A DNA stretch of 64,000 nt, from NCBI RefSeq assembly GCF_019056395.1, contig NZ_CP077639.1:1490001-1554000 (forward strand), in the 5' to 3' direction. The position numbers were made by a program, and so were the translations under genes. Shown one piece after another: positions 63,969 through 64,000 of this stretch. The DNA comes from Terribacillus sp. DMT04. GTDB taxonomy: Bacteria; Bacillota; Bacilli; Bacillales; Amphibacillaceae. The notes under the pieces were generated by a model, which saw only the letters and a list, made by a program, of their open reading frames with translations, had not been told where the DNA came from and ran no database searches. Every line of letters begins with the position of its first letter. Positions within the stretch are counted from its first letter, which is position 1.

Positions 63969-64000
63969 TGTTTTCCAGCACAAAGTTCAATTTCATTATT
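63968..64000 (+). CDS. Start of the next transporter gene, probably permease (partial)
   Basis: An ATG at 63968 overlaps the ATPase stop (TAATG). Eleven codons (MFSSTKFNFII) are readable before the window ends. The position is where BMP-type importers encode their first permease (NupP-like). The sequence itself is too short to identify it. Confidence 0.5.
   Translation, partial: MFSSTKFNFII

Noticed and set aside
1-64000. Mobile elements, prophage, CRISPR arrays, defence or biosynthetic islands
   Set aside because: No transposase, integrase, phage, cas or restriction genes, no spaced direct repeats and no break in the conserved gene order except the local changes reported.

Overview
This window is a conserved chromosomal backbone segment from an endospore-forming, flagellated member of the Bacillaceae. 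Nearly every gene and its order match the Bacillus subtilis stretch from flgB through spoIIIE: the fla/che operon, the rpsB-to-polC block, the rimP-nusA-infB block, and the dpa/asd/dap block. Dipicolinate synthase, SigD, SwrB/SwrD, FliY, CheC/CheD and SpoIIIE all point to Bacillaceae. Base composition looks low-to-mid 40s %GC by eye (not computed). That would suit a halotolerant genus such as Terribacillus or Halobacillus, but the genus assignment is only a guess. All genes lie on the + strand. I see no tRNA or rRNA genes, insertion sequences, prophage or CRISPR array.

Layout. (1) About 1-26,430: the motility and chemotaxis operon, flgB (partial) to swrB. It encodes rod, hook and basal body parts, the export gate and ATPase, the switch (FliG/FliM/FliY), chemotaxis proteins (CheY/B/A/W/C/D), the placement GTPases FlhF/FlhG, and sigma-D. 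flhA carries a one-base frameshift in this sequence. (2) About 26,460-39,942: rpsB, tsf, pyrH, frr, uppS, cdsA, dxr, rasP, proS, polC, covering translation, UMP synthesis, isoprenoid and phospholipid precursors, an intramembrane protease and the replicative polymerase. (3) About 39,950-49,850: rimP, nusA, rnpM, ylxQ, infB, ylxP, rbfA, truB, ribC, rpsO, pnp, covering ribosome maturation, transcription elongation, initiation and RNA decay. (4) About 49,900-58,513: ylxY, mlpA, ymxH, dpaAB, asd, dapG, dapA, tepA, ylzJ. These connect aspartate-semialdehyde and dihydrodipicolinate synthesis to spore dipicolinate. (5) About 58,520-64,000: spoIIIE, then a nucleoside-type ABC importer (BMP lipoprotein, tandem ATPase, start of a permease).

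Regulation visible in the sequence: a good SigA promoter before rpsB; extended -10 promoters before rimP, asd, spoIIIE and the BMP lipoprotein gene; a candidate SigK promoter before dpaA and a candidate SigG promoter before tepA; and a series of intrinsic terminators, two of which lie in leaders (rimP, spoIIIE) where they could attenuate. The no-gene gaps are all under 300 bases and are described in the entries.

I found no clearly undescribed multi-gene system. The most useful leads are the flhA frameshift, a hairpin that appears to bring a distant Shine-Dalgarno next to the swrD start, a three-way-junction RNA element between frr and uppS, a perfect inverted repeat spanning the sigD stop codon, twin hairpins with identical outer stems flanking the dpa-dap cluster, and the absence of rnjB from its usual place between dapA and tepA.
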